Part shown: positions 1 through 12,896 of the stretch, piece after piece
Layout: each line of letters begins with the position of its first letter
Position numbering within the stretch: the stretch's first letter is position 1
NCBI RefSeq assembly: GCF_019649055.1
Contig: NW_026570226.1
Coordinates: forward strand, 2,542,001 to 2,606,000
Reading direction: 5' to 3'
DNA: 64,000 bases
Origin: Paramacrobiotus metropolitanus
Lineage: Eukaryota; Tardigrada; Eutardigrada; Parachela; Macrobiotidae
The notes under the pieces: generated by a model
The model's input: only the letters and a program-made list of their open reading frames with translations
Database searches by the model: none
Told to the model about the DNA's origin: nothing
Program-made: the position numbers and the translations under genes

Positions 1-293
1 ATTGTTTTAATGTACAACTCACTGTTTTATTACCGTGAATCAGGAAATTCGAGGTTAGCGGGAAGAACTGTTTCGTTAGAATTCAGGATGGAAAGAATGC
101 GGACGTACAGAGTATGGCGAGCTCAGCACAGTGCCGTTGTAGCTGGTTGTATACGCCTCTGTAATTACATACAGAGTACATGCATAGTGAGCTTTATTAT
201 GATCATGAACAATTGTATTTGTACACAGTAAATGTGAGATCAATCATATACGGCATGCATCATGCGCGATGGCTGCGAAAATTGTGAAAACTG
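1..293. other. Intergenic, no gene seen
   Basis: No convincing exon on either strand. The short open frames lack splice signals, motifs or a sensible start. Confidence 0.5.
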
Positions 294-804
294 CTAAACA
301 TGAAGTTGCAGTTTACCAAAGCTGGGCGTCCACGCGTAATTAAGCGCCTGTTCCCAATCACAGACGGAAAAGTTGCGATTAACTACATACGCCAACAAAC
401 TGTGCAGACCAACGTGTTCCAGCAGCGCTAACAAGCCGTTGAACTGCGCGAGAAATAAGACGTCTTGCTGATCGGCGGGAATGTCCGTCTGGTTCAGGTA
501 GGATCTGGCACCGACCAGCCGCTGTAGCTTATCCTTGACATGAGATACGTTGGCCGATTTATCGGTGTTTGCGTCGGCGCACAGACTGGTGGTCAGTTTG
601 TCGAATCCTTCGACTAATACGCAACACGCGCTTTCAGGGTAAGCTGCAGCCATGGAAGCGAGGCTTGTTATACTTACATTGATCGGAATCCGGAAGTTCT
701 CCATGTAAAGTGGTAGTAATATTGTTACTGGCCTCCATCGCACATTGTACATTGACCGCAACTAAGCAGAACAGCATAAATCGTAATCTCAAGTGATCGC
801 CCAT
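294..804 (-). CDS. Small secreted protein, two exons, unknown family
   Basis: Exon 1 runs 804 to 678 and exon 2 runs 643 to 294, giving 158 codons plus stop in one frame. The ATG at 804 opens a typical signal peptide: a short basic start, then a hydrophobic stretch (FMLFCLVAVNVQC) before residue 25. The mature part has several cysteines, a CC pair and NxT/NxS glycosylation sites. I do not recognise the family. The intron is only 34 nt (677 to 644), with GTAAGT at its 5' end and GCTGCAG at its 3' end, and the phases match (T + CT). Without splicing the signal peptide is out of frame with the rest. A possible GTAAAC donor just before the stop leaves room for a further exon. The exon pair is fairly secure; the function is unknown. 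Confidence 0.6.
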
Positions 805-2467
805 GACTGACTACGAGCACACACTGCACGGGAAATTTGGACAAAAATGGAGAAACTTGTTCTCCAAATCACGGTGCCGATGATAACTGGGGTTCGACAC
901 TATATAGAACCAACAGCAAATACTAATAAGCTAATAACCAGTAATCAGCGAACAGCCAGTTACACCTTGTCTGGGCTATACAGTCGATTCCAAGAAGTTT
1001 CAGCTATACCTATTATGATCTGTTTTCTGACAACAAATTTGGCCTATAAATCGTATTACAGCGGCACATAACAAGAGATCTCTCCTGGCGATAAGTCTGT
1101 AAGATGAGACGATTACATATTCAACAACGATGCTTTAGGCTTAGCGCGACTTCGCTAAAATTCAGTTCAGCACAAGTGATGCCTTAACATTTACTTAATT
1201 TTATAGTTTTATTTATTGTCGGTAAGGTAAATAAACGTAGGAAGCATTGAGGAATGTAGTGTACAAGGCATCCTCTATGCGACGAAATGAAAACCACATG
1301 GGAAACTGGAATCGTTCGAATAATGTGAGAGTAATGTGTATTATGGTAAGAGTGGACAGTAGATTGGCTTGATTAAATTACACGTAGTGACAGCGAAATC
1401 GCTACGTGAACTCTGTGTAGTGAACACCGGCCGCGGGGGTTCATACTGGCCTGGTCAATATTTTTTTGGACAACCGAACTGCACACCGCAGTTATAATCG
1501 TCAAAACTAATGACCAAATGCTATGTCGACACAAAGTCATACGTACTGCAGCATTTATATTTTCTACGAGATTTACTGGATAAGTAGAGTAGTTGGCGCG
1601 CTATATTGCAGTATACTGCAGCACTCTACAATAAGGGAGCTCAACGAGGTTTGCTGTTGAGCGGCCCTCCAGACATACGACTGTTCTGAGTTGGTGGTAT
1701 TGCTCAAGGAAGGAAAGGTCATAAAGACGAACACGGCACACGAATGTACGGCTCACAATTTACTCAATAAAAGACACACATAATTTGCAAATCGATTTGC
1801 CGTCACGTAAGACGGCAGATACCCAATTAAAAATTAAATTATTTTCACTCCAACATCGCATTATTAAAATTTATGTTAATCACCAATTCTTCAATTAAAT
1901 TCCTGACACCTCCACCCGATGGTGGATTACACGCGAGCTGCCACGATTTTGATACAAAATAAAATCAGTGACCTTTACATAATATGTTAAGCGATGTGCA
2001 TTCATGCGAGAGCATTGTGAACTGGCATATTCCCTGCCGCTATTAATTTTGTTGCTTCACTTGCCTGGCCAACAACTTAGCTAGAAGCAATACAAACATC
2101 AGCGTGGTGAAGAAATGGTAACAAAATTTTAAGAAAAGGAAATCTTGGGAAAAGGCGCTTCCTTACGTTCAGTGGCGGAAAAAATTTGTTTAGTGAGAAT
2201 GGGGAAGAAATATCATAAAGTATGGTTGAGAGTATCGCCCACACTGCTTTGTACGCATGCTGAATGTCTCTGGCTTGCTCGGAGCCTCGGGCAAAGCGGA
2301 GCCTCGGGCAAAGCGTCTTGTTGAGCTGCTTGATTTACCGGTGTTTAATGTTAGTAAATCGAAGGCAAAGAGATAAAATCTGGCTGATGGGTAACTGATA
2401 GGAGGTATTACATATATGGGCCGTCTTGGTTAACGTACCTTTTTTAGTTCGACAGCAAAGCACGGTG
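805..2467. other. Intergenic, no gene seen
   Basis: AT-rich DNA without a supportable exon. It probably holds the promoters of the divergent secreted-protein and astacin genes. The only structure noted is the 17-bp tandem duplication listed separately. Confidence 0.45.
2281..2314 (+). repeat. Perfect tandem duplication of a 17-bp unit
   Basis: The unit GGAGCCTCGGGCAAAGC occurs twice back to back (2281-2297 and 2298-2314) without a mismatch. It lies about 150 bp upstream of the first astacin gene. No function is implied. Confidence 0.8.
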
Positions 2468-5400
2468 ATGCTGTTACTCTGGATTTTGCGGGAAATGTTC
2501 TCGTACCAGCTGATTATTTACATAAGCGCATTACGCTCTATAAGTGGATATTGGGACGACCGGGATTATCACGACGACTTGGAAGATGGTCAAGATGGGC
2601 TCCCCGACGGTAATAAACGGTATAAAACTGATTTACCAATTATATATACATAGCATTGTAATATGCTCGCAACTTGTATAAGAACGAATGTTCATACACG
2701 AGTAAGTTGTAAATGAGAATGAAAATCACCCAGTTATCACAGAAACTGTGTTGTATATGTATTGGGTGGGCAAAGAAATTTTGGGTGGGAAGGTACGTCG
2801 TTGCCTACGTTGTAATGCGGTAAATCAGGAACCGTTTAAGTGCGCGAGTTATGCATCGCAGGCTAACCAGGAAACACTAAGCTAGCAAAGAATCTTAGCC
2901 GTTAGTCAGGTTTTGATGTGCCGATTACAGACTGGCAACATCGCATAGACCCGGATATTATGAAGGTCCATTTGAGTAGTTTAAATACCCATGGATTGCT
3001 GGAAGCCGACATAATGTTTGCTGATGCTGCATCGGACTCGGCCCGGAAAACGTAACGGGTATATTGCATATACTCTGTCTATGGGCATATAATTATTTGA
3101 CTTATGGTGTTATATTAAAGTCAAGCACAATTTTTTAATGTTTGAAAGTTTGTGTCGTCGGCGCTGGCCTGTGTATTTGCTGCACTGGATTATGCCGCAT
3201 CAAGTAAGACAACTATTTGATTTTACAGGACGCAGACAGCTTGTTTTATGGCCGAATGGGAAGGTTCCTTATCGTATAAGTGAATTATTTGGTGAGGCTA
3301 ACACGTGCACGTTTTGAGCACCTGGATTGGAGTGAGCTCAGCAATTATTGTTTACAAGAATTTGCTACATTTTTATATCATCGTTTCGTCATTTGTTTTT
3401 ACTTTTTACATATCATGGTTTCTGTATCTGCATATTTTCAGCCTCCCAAGATGTTTTTATCATCCAGCAAGCAATGTCTGCAGTCGAGCGTACAACGTTT
3501 CACTGTGTGATATTTACACCGAGAAAGAACCAAACGAATTACGTACACTTTGTACCGGGCGAAAAGTAAGCCGTATAGTGGAGCAGATGTAATCTGTTAA
3601 CCTTCAAATAGAATTTTTTACGTTAGTGCTACGGTTCGGGGCTATGTCCGGAAATGTCTTTGCGCCGCGATTGTCGGAATGTGCAGCCATTTCGTTTCTT
3701 AATTGCTGTACAAAACGAATGAAACAAGGTCTTATGAAACAAGGATATATTTAACTAAAGGCATTTATGAATTAGCATAGTAGTCGGTGTCTTGCTTCTG
3801 CTATCCCGTGTGGCCATGGGGTGGCATTATCGTGTACAGCGTCATATTCAAGTGCAGCTAGTATTTTCTTTGCTTATGATCATGACAAACACTGTTGCCA
3901 CGGCCCACGGTCACAAGCTAGACCACACTCACCACAGTGGTTGTCAACGGGCAACGCACACGCTGCTTCTAGCCTGCCAGTGGCACAAGCTTTGTGACCT
4001 AACTTCTGACAGTCGCGACAGTATAAAGTCTAGGCGTTTTGACTTTATTCGCGATATTACTGACTTTATTCGCGATATTACCGTTTCGCTGGAGTCGATC
4101 ACATACGACAGCGAACCTTAATTGCAGTTGTTCGTCTTTCGTGGGGGTTCTCGGCGGCCGGCAGCCTGTATTTCTCCATCCAGCCAAGTGTATTCAGCTC
4201 GGGAGAGTGCAGCATGAGATCCTGCACGCCCTGGGTCTGTATCACGAGCATAGTCGCCCTGATCGGAACGCCAGTGTAATCATAAATGACGAAGAGATCA
4301 TGGAAAACTATATATCCCAGTATAGCATCATTCCCGACATGCCCACATTCGGGACGGCGTACGATCTGGACTCACTAATGCACTATGGGCCGTACGATTT
4401 TGCTAAAACCACCGATCGTCCCGTTATCGTGCCCCGGCACGAGGGTGTGTATCGTATGGGGCAACGAGATGGTCTGAGCGTACGCGATGCCGCAAAACTG
4501 CGTAATGCCTACAGATGTCAAGTGGAGCAGGGGCACGAAACCGACAACCAGGAGCCAATGTCGACAGGATTCTCAGGACTGCCGATGCAAGCCGCACAGT
4601 GTGCGCTACAGTTTACTCGGTACTGTAAGAGTTCCACCACGACGAGGGAAAACTGCACCAGTCAAAGCTCGTTGAATATCGAGTGCGAGGAAGAAGCGGA
4701 TGCTGCGCATCTGCGGGTCATGGCGCTGGCCATGGCTGCGGCACCGTTGCGACCGGTGAATGTTGCGTTACTGGAACAGCAGTTTACCGTCGCAGCATTG
4801 TCGCCCGTGGAAAGACAGGTGCTGACGTTGATCATGCAGAACTGTCGCGTTCGTGATCCAACGGAGAGATTCGGGAGATTCTCGTTTGTGAATCTCCAAC
4901 AAATTATTATGCGTAACTGTATGGACATCCGTATCAAGAAGGCTGACTTCCAACTGATGCTCATGCTGAAGGTCGTAATTTTCATGGAGGTGACCATTGT
5001 GTATTTGGAAGAGGGGACCTTTACCAGCCTACCAGAACTGCGAATTCTGGCGTGGCATAAAGACTTGCTGTACAATTTCGGAACAATAGGTTTAGATTAT
5101 TCGGACAATGATAGCGAAGACGACCGTCGTGCACGTAGTCGGTGCGACTATTTACAGCGAATGCACTGCGACTGTGAATTTGCCTGGCTGAGAAAATGGC
5201 TTCGCGAGAACGATATGCTGACGCTGCCAACTGCAGACTCACTGATTTTCTATTATTCCAATACCTCACACATTACCCCCGGCATAACGCTCAACAGAAA
5301 CGATATATACATTCCCATTGACTGCGCGCTGCAACCATTTCCATCTGACTTCAGCGTGATTGATTTTACGCAGCGGGAATTTTCCATCCACGAACCACAA

Positions 5401-6718
5401 TGCCCATTACGTACCCATAATGCATCATATAGCCGTATGAAATGGAAGCGAACTTTCTCCGCCGCACCCATCGACGCCGCCCAGTGTCGGCTGCAGTTTG
5501 GGTTGTCATGCAAACCGGGGGATTTTCGGTTTGCTCCACGCCAAGATAGGAAAACGGCCATAGTAGAGTACTGTGAGGAGTTGTTCCGTAGTTCCACACG
5601 GACTTTGTATGTTGGCTGTACCGGTGACACCAAAGTGAGGGATGCGCAAGAGGTTGCGTTTGCTCTGGCTAAGCCGCTGTTACGGCCGATCTACTTAATC
5701 TTGGCTGACGGACCATACATCGTCTATCGTGCGTTTGCCCCCATCAGGACGCAGGTCTTGAAACTGCACTTCCACGACTGCGTCGATCAACGTCCCACGG
5801 CAAAGCTATCGGATCTTGACTTCGCTAATCTGTTATATATGGCCATTGCTTCGTGTTCAGAGATTATTGTGCAATCTGAGGATTTTAGTGACCTTGTGGA
5901 TCTACGTGTTCTTCTGTTTCAAAGGACAACGGTCATCGGGGTTTCACAGTTCACGTTCACCGCTCTGTCGAATCTACAGCTTTTATCCCTGGAATACACG
6001 GTGCAGGACCGGCTCAATCTTTCGGCGAATTATTATCAGTATCTCCGCAGACTTCATTGTGATTGTCAGTATTCACAGTTTCGTAGCTGGCTACAGCGGC
6101 GTATCATCGATCCGATGAGCATCTTGTTTCCAAATGAGATGGTTATTTCGGATCTCAGTGTTCGCGATGTCTGCGGAGATCGCATGTCTAACATCGCTAC
6201 GACGATAGTTGCCTTTGAATACGACACGGATGATGCAATCGGATTCCACCGGGAGCGCTACTGCTGGAAAAAGGAGGAACTGTATGCACCCTTCGACTGC
6301 AGTAAAGCCAAAGCGGACAATCCTCGGGGTGCCATAGATCACACTTACATCCAGATAAATTATTCGGTCAGTGCGCCGAGTTGTGGGTCAAGTGTGGCGG
6401 GAAACTGCTCGACAACGCCATCCGAATGGCACGACTGCAAAGTACACAACCGGAGCGCCGGCGGAAAGGCTGCTTCTGCGAAAGGTAAGTGCAGGGCTGG
6501 TCAACTGAATCAAACTGATGCGGGTTGACCTCAGCTCCATTCATAGCGGTTGAAAACATCGTTTTGGTCGGCAACTGGTGGGATTTTGTTAGACCGGATG
6601 CAATACGGTGCGTAGGTTTATATCTCATATCTCTGCAGCTGCATACTGCCCTCCCGGAAAAAGTGAGATCGTAGCGTGTTGCGTTGATATGACTCCACAT
6701 ATCAACGGAGCACGTTAG
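2468..6718 (+). CDS. Astacin metalloprotease with two LRR/LRRCT-like modules
   Basis: Proposed exons are 2468-2609, 2931-3051, 3236-3291, 3442-3565, 4128-6484 and 6639-6718, giving 959 codons plus stop with all phases consistent. Order: a hydrophobic N-terminus (ATG 2468; ATG 2495 also possible), an acidic propeptide with a weak aspartate-switch-like LEAD, then the mature start near LVLWPNGKVPYRISE. The zinc site HEILHALGLYHEH (near 4208-4246) has the catalytic Glu and three His, and the Met-turn SLMHYG follows (near 4372). Family knowledge makes this an active secreted or surface zinc endopeptidase. Two tandem ~270-residue modules follow, each opening with an (A)AQC...C segment, then LRR-like strands and an LHCDC...W LRRCT-like motif. 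The last exon adds a Cys-rich CPPG segment and stops at 6716; a GTATGT overlapping that stop leaves open a longer, membrane-anchored form like its neighbour. The 56-nt third exon is the least certain. Confidence 0.75.
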
Positions 6719-8016
6719 TATGTCCGCTCTCGCATTGGCCTGTCGAGCATCTATCCGCTCTGTCTAACCGTATTTGCGCAAAACCACTAGGCGTGATCAT
6801 AAGAAAGACGCTAATTGGCTCAATATTAACCAATTGGGAAATTAATAGCCAAATGGCACGGCATTTTAAAAGCAGCAAATGCCAAACAGTTCTTGCAAAA
6901 TTGTTTATTAATAAAAACAATTAAAATTTGTTGGAGTTTTTGTTGCGACCCAGTTTTCTTTTTTAACTTAATTGTCCATTTGGTGTTGGTGGTTTATGTG
7001 GACTGTTTTTTTTTAAAATTTTTTCATCCGTAAAGGAATACGGCGCAGATTGGACAAGCCTGTGCGGAGCTCCGCTGACGGAATAGCACCTTAAACCAGC
7101 ATCGACTCATAAACCATCTACACTGTGGTTGTTTCTAAAACAAAAAAGTCAAAATTACAGTGATAAACGCAGTCAACTTACCTTTGAGGCGCTGTTTGAA
7201 GAAAAGCAGCTACAAGGAGCTCCTGTATGTTGAGTCGTTGTAGTCCCAGTTACCTGTCCATTCAGACATTTAGAAGACGCCATCGCACAGTTCTTACTAC
7301 GTAAAGCTTGAAATGTACCTTTCATAATAATGAAAATCATCACGAATAAAAGGAGCTCCTACGTTGAATTCCAGGCGAAGGTTCTTCACTTGTGGAATGT
7401 TTGCAGTGTGAGGAGTTAGGTTTATCGCTCCTACTCTGAACATCAGCTGTACTGGTGCAGACGTTGGAACTTCGACCTGCCTTTACGTGTTAGACTGCAT
7501 GTGAGCTCAGCGCTGCGCTGCACGTCACTTAGTGTGTGTGAGTGCAGTGGCCCGAACTTGTACGAGCAGGCGCTGTACGAATTATTCCCTTAGTGTGACC
7601 CTAACGAGCTGTGCATAACGATGTTCTTGGGACTCACTAGCGGAACTTCTTCGTTTTAACGGAAGATTTTATTTCCGGCAGGGCTGTATCTCATTCCGCA
7701 AACAAATAAACTGTCTGTGGATCTACGCGTAAAATGCGCAGTTTGGGAGACGAGGGAGTGAGAAGTACCGTAACCGTTTCGTTGATTTAATCGCTGAAAA
7801 GCGCGACAGCGCTGTAAACATACTGTAAGAAGACAAGCATATCAGTAGGTTGCCAACCCTCAAGAATTCAAAAACTGCAGAGATGAAACAGGTTGAAGGG
7901 TGTATTAACACTGCAACAACGCGTGTACGTGTTGCATGAAATGCCCATGAAGTTCACTGCATGTTTTTCTAGTGTATTCGGATTAGCATAGATCGACTCG
8001 GGCTGTTTTGCTGCAG
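6719..8016. other. Intergenic or first intron of next gene
   Basis: No clear coding exon. The first exon of the downstream astacin-like gene (signal peptide) should lie here but was not identified. No transmembrane exon for the upstream gene was found either. Confidence 0.4.
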
Positions 8017-10705
8017 AATGGATTTCAAGTATCAATCAGCCAATTTTGAACGAGCGACGATCCGAGCTGACTATAAAAGCAATCGACGGAACCGGTAATA
8101 CATACTACTACGACGATCAGGAGCTTAGTAGCAACCCCGCTTCCGAATCTGGAAACTTGCCGGATAGCAGGTTCTGGTCGACCAGCGGCACGGCCATCCC
8201 TTATTCCGTTAGCGAAGCATTCAGTATGTGCAACGTTTGCCTAATACGATATTACGCTTAGAATTCATCTAACTATGATATATTGAATTCTATTCCGCTT
8301 CAACCATGCGTGATGTCGCTTTTCCTGGGTAAGGTCTTCAGGACATCGAAGCTATCCAGGATGCACTGCTTTCAATCTCGTCCTCCACTTCGCAGTGCAT
8401 AAAATTTAAAATCCGCAAGTATGAAGAGGACTATATCTCATTTTGGCAGGGACAAAGGTTGGTCATATTACTGGTTTCTGTTTCCTGTAATCTCAGTATT
8501 CGGAATACTTAGAAACCGTTCTGATTCCATGGACTTCTCCGTTTTCAGAATAAGCTTTACTTTCTGATTAAATATTGATGTTGTTTGCAGATGTCAATCA
8601 AGCGTAGGCAAACAAGGTGGTCAGCAGAACATCACACTGGCGGAAGTGTGTATCTTCCGCGGAGCCATCCAGCATTTGGTTCTCCACGCACTGGGACTGT
8701 TCCACGAACACCATCGAGCCGATCGTGATGGCTATTTGCGCATCTATTTTAATCGCACGCAGCTACCACCTACCAGTATCTTTTTTCGCAAGCTGCCGCA
8801 AATGGCGAGTTACGGCACAGAATACGACCTGGAATCGATTATGCACTACGGCGTTTTTGACCTCGCTAGTCCTGAGAACCCAGATCTACCTGTTTTTTTT
8901 CCCAAAGCTGCACCAAAGAAAGGAAAAGGAATAAAAATGGGCCAGCGGCGATCATTGAGCGCTAAGGACATAGTAAAGCTATACTCAGCTTACAACTGTA
9001 GCAGGCAGAGAAGCCAACTGTCGGTTGCCGAGCCGCTTCCCGAATTTGGTAAAGACAATCTTACTCAGCCCATGTGTAATGCATTATCCACGTTGAAATG
9101 TAACGTTGGCGATATGGAAAACTGCTTGGCTTGGAAAACGATACAGCTTGTATGCGGCTCAAACACAACCGTCGAGGACTGGAACCAAGCGGCCGTCACC
9201 GTGGCGAAAATTCCACTGCGTGCAATCCGACTGCATTTACTGGACAGCCGGGAAAGGTATGCAGCGCCCGACGCCTTCCAACCCATTCGTAGACAGATAG
9301 TGGTGGCAATGTTTATTCGCTGCCGAGACTGCCGTTTTACGTCGGTGCTGTCGGTGTTCGGGCTCGTTAGTGTTATGGACATTGCGCTACAACTGTGCTA
9401 CGGTTTGGTAATAAGGAAAGCGGATTTCTACGGCCTCCAGCGGTTGCAAGTCTTGACGTTCGTTAGCAGCACTCTTCGCACACTCGAGCCTGAGACGTTT
9501 AGCACGCTGTCGAGTCTCGAAGTACTGAGCCTGGAGTTTGATCTTCTTAATCCGACCTGTTTGCTTTTTAATGTTACCCGCTCGCAACAGTTGGAGTACT
9601 TACACAGGCTGCATTGCAGCTGTGATTTTGCTGACTTTCGACGATGGAGAAAAACCAACAAGGCGCTGCGGGAAGAAGTTGAAGCAGGCGAGATAATGTA
9701 CGTTGAGGGCGCCCTGGGTAGTGGACCGTTCAGGAGGAGTGATTTGTTCTATCCCGTTGATTGTCTGGCCGACCTGTTGAATGATACAGACGCTGCAATC
9801 AACTTTACGCAGCTCGAGTACTCCGTTAACGAGCCGCTGTGTAAGTAATGGCTACTAGCGATTATTATTGGTTTTTCAGTTTCTCTTTGCAAGCCACAGA
9901 ACAAGCCAATTTGTAGAGTACCACCTGGGTGCACCTTGACAGGCTATATTTATGTAGGCGAACCTAGAACCATCCCAGCAACATCTTCCTATGACCGCGA
10001 TCTATGCAGCAGTGCCGATGCAGACCACCCACTCATTGCTGGTACATTGCTATTTTAGGCGCAAAATGTAATGTACATCACTGTGTTTTAAGCATTAATC
10101 CCCAGAGAATCTTTCTATTTTCGTGTGCAATTTGCATCCGTTCCATTCGTGCGTCTGCATAAGTGTTCCGTTAGTTTCTTAAGTCCAGGTACGAAACACC
10201 TATACAATGCCTATTGCAGTGAAAGGGTTGGCTAGATCAATACAAGTCACGATCCCCGGTGTTATTCCAGTGTCACCCAGCCCGGTTAACGGTAAGATTT
10301 TAATCCCAAGTAGCCGATGTATTTGCGTTTACAGTTCGTCTGTGGTCTGCAGAAGCCGCTGCCAAGATACACAGTCATGACCAATCCCGTGGGTGGGTTT
10401 ACGGTTGCATTGGCGGCGTTGTCGGACTCGGCGTAATATCTTTCATTTATGTTGTTTGGCGTGGTATTCGTCGCCGAAATCGCCGTGCCGCACAGAGGCC
10501 AACTCTTGAAAGCGGTCAACTGTTGTCGACAAGCGTGGCGGTTGTAGAACGTGTGGAGATCTCTATGTCGTCTATCGACCTGACCCATCCCTTTAGCGGT
10601 GATGTGGAAGAAGTATCTGACGCTGGTTCAGTGACAACGGCAGGCACCGAACTGCAACCGTTAACCAGCGATGTGCCCGAAAGTGATAATAAGAGTGAGC
10701 GGTAG
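8017..10705 (+). CDS. Membrane-anchored astacin-like pseudoprotease with LRR module
   Basis: Proposed exons are 8017-8223, 8334-8457, 8591-9840, 9880-10041, 10184-10291 and 10335-10705. They give about 739 codons in one frame; the signal-peptide exon upstream is missing. The propeptide leads into RFWSTSGTAIPYSVSEAFS, the usual mature astacin start. The zinc region reads HLVLHALGLFHEH, so the three His are present but the catalytic Glu is Leu (CAT TTG). The Met-turn SIMHYG (near 8838) is kept. One LRR/LRRCT-like module follows (LxxLxxL strands, then LHCSCDF...W near 9611), then a Cys-rich linker. A 22-residue transmembrane helix at 10394-10459 is followed by an RxRRRNRR stop-transfer and a ~90-residue tail rich in Ser, Thr and Glu. 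It is a close paralogue of the gene at 2468-6718. Likely role: a non-catalytic cell-surface binding protein (inference). Confidence 0.72.
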
Positions 10706-11705
10706 AAGGTTTGGGCAAGAACATTTACGGGAACATTCTGTAACTTTAACATGCGTTCAGTGTTGCCTAACTGCGAGATGGTGTGTGTACTGTCAAAAGA
10801 ATGCCATCAGTAATTGTTCGTGTGTAGCAGATATTCGTTCAAAATTTTGTCTTTCATCGATTTGTCGTAGCAAAAATCGCGGGTAAAAGTTTGTCAGCCA
10901 GCACAGAGTCGTCAGCAAGTTGTCGGTCTGCAAGATTAAATGGTTAGTTTGGTTAGCAAATACGGGTCGGCCAGGTTTACCTTTGCCTTTTCACTTTGCC
11001 TTTTTCAAAATTACCTTTGCCGCCGCGAAAACCTTGCCGTACAAATTAGCCTTCCCAAAAAGCCATTTGAAATTACCTTTACCGTTGGCTTTAACCGCTG
11101 CATAACAGACTGCCGTTAAACACTTTACCGTTTTGGACTTTATTGGCAGACCAGCGTCCTTCGATAGTTTGTGTAATTTATTCAGTAAGTAATTCCAAGT
11201 TAGATGGATGCGTTAGTCTGACGCAAGTTAGATGGATGCGTTTACTGCAAGAGTGATACAATTAAAACAATGTAGCGAAACCGATGCAACCTTTTAAAAA
11301 AAATTAGAAATGAACCTAGATAGTGATACCGCATGATTCGGGAAACATTCTATCCATCCCATTCATTCCGTGGTATTGTCTTTTTAAATCGAGGTCATGC
11401 GCGTACACATCGCAATGAATTAAAATTTGAGTCAGAAATTGATAAAAATTTGTAAGTTAAGATGTTGGATGCGGTCAAGGTACCAAAAATTCAAACACGT
11501 TATACTACTGAGGGCTGCCGTTACAAAATTTTGGATATCTTGCATGCATGAATTGTTATAGTTTACATACGACTTTTTTCAACCGTTTCTTCGTAGACTC
11601 GTATGCTAGTTCAGCGGAGTAGGCGTTCCTGATCTTATCTCGTTTCTTGGCTTGGTCTATCCTAGTGGCTTTGACTAATGTCGTTGGAAATTGTTAGTTC
11701 ATGTT

Positions 11706-11817
11706 ATTTGATTTGTTTAAGAAAATAACATAAGAGCAAGTCAGAGAAATAATGTTTAAAAATTTAAAAATTATTTCTCTGACTTGCTCTTATGTTATTT
11801 TCTTAAACAAATCAAAT
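11706..11817. repeat. Perfect 48-bp inverted repeat with 16-bp spacer
   Basis: The left arm 11706-11753 and right arm 11770-11817 are exact reverse complements over 48 bp, around an A/T-only spacer that is itself partly palindromic. A perfect long palindrome implies a very recent origin or ongoing gene conversion. It could be a foldback element or an inverted-duplication scar. Confidence 0.9.
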
Positions 11818-12466
11818 AAAGACTGGAGTGTACCACGCCCGAATGACTTGTTTACTGTCAGTGCACGTTAGTCGTTCTTGCTTGCCGGTCGATCTCAGCA
11901 CGATCGTCAATGATGCTGTTATTTTCCTCAGTTCTGTGTCCCCGATGGTTGTTGTTATGACATGATGTTCCGTTACAATTTACCTTATTGCGATATAGGA
12001 TATTAAGCTATGTAAAGTTGCAGAAAGAACAGGACAATTTCCTTTAAAGTTTAGTCTCTCCATGCTTTCCCTTTTACTCCATTTTCTTTGGAAAACTTAA
12101 TCAAAATTTTGTTTAATATTTTTTTTTCTAAGCTTAACTGTACATCGGAGGTTTTGGGTTTTAATGCCGGGAGACTAAACGCATGTAAGTAAAGACAACT
12201 ACATAAGGAAATTGATGAGTTATAGTTTTATAGGGAATAATACATTGTCCTGTTCTTTTGTGCGGCTATAGGTTCCTCGTTATGTAAGTAATGGCAGGCA
12301 TGCACGCCTGGATAGGGATGAAATCGCAATAAAGGTTGTATTTTTTTTCTTTGGCCATTTTGTGTTTGACTGACTGCTGCGAATTGCAAGACAGCTACGG
12401 TGGCAACTGGCAAGTATGCAAGACAGTACTGTATCCAAGAGGCAGTTTATCGAACCTGACTACTTG

Positions 12467-12523
12467 CTACTTGCTACCATTTTCGCAGGCGTGGTCTCCC
12501 GTAGCCGTTTTGGTAGCAAGTAG
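12467..12523. repeat. 13-bp perfect inverted repeat
   Basis: CTACTTGCTACCA at 12467-12479 is mirrored by TGGTAGCAAGTAG at 12511-12523 around a 31-bp spacer. Related CTACTTG/GTAGC words recur nearby, suggesting a small decayed inverted-repeat element. Confidence 0.6.
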
Positions 12524-12896
12524 TTCCACAAAATGAGTTTATGCTGGCTGACTACTGCTACGTAGCTGGCTATGTAGCTCCGACTATGTAGCGCAAATGT
12601 CTGCATAAACAGACGATGCTATTGGTAGTCGTGACTAGATTGCTAGCTCGTAAAGCCAATGGTTAAGCCATGTAGTAACCTCTTGAGGTTACTAATCCAT
12701 ATACCAACTTCGCAGATAATGCGGAAAAATTCGATACAGTACACAATAACCATTAAAAAGTTTGAAACCAAGTTTGGATTAACAAACACGATCATGTAAT
12801 GAAACTTTTTAAATTTAAACTTCAATTTTTTTAACTTTTAAATTAAATTTGAAAGTTGAAGTATATTTTTTTTAAAATTCAAGTTCAAATTGGAAC

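Larger units (their letters stand above)
10706..12896. other. Intergenic, repeats only
   Basis: AT-rich, no supportable gene. A low-complexity stretch at about 10979-11095 reiterates CCTTTGCC-like words. Two inverted repeats are listed separately. The last 100 bp before the LTR are AAATTTAAA-like and strongly self-complementary. Confidence 0.5.

Noticed and set aside
847-1071. Plus-strand 74-codon ORF starting with ATG
   Set aside because: No signal peptide, domain or splice context. It lies in the presumed promoter of the minus-strand secreted gene.
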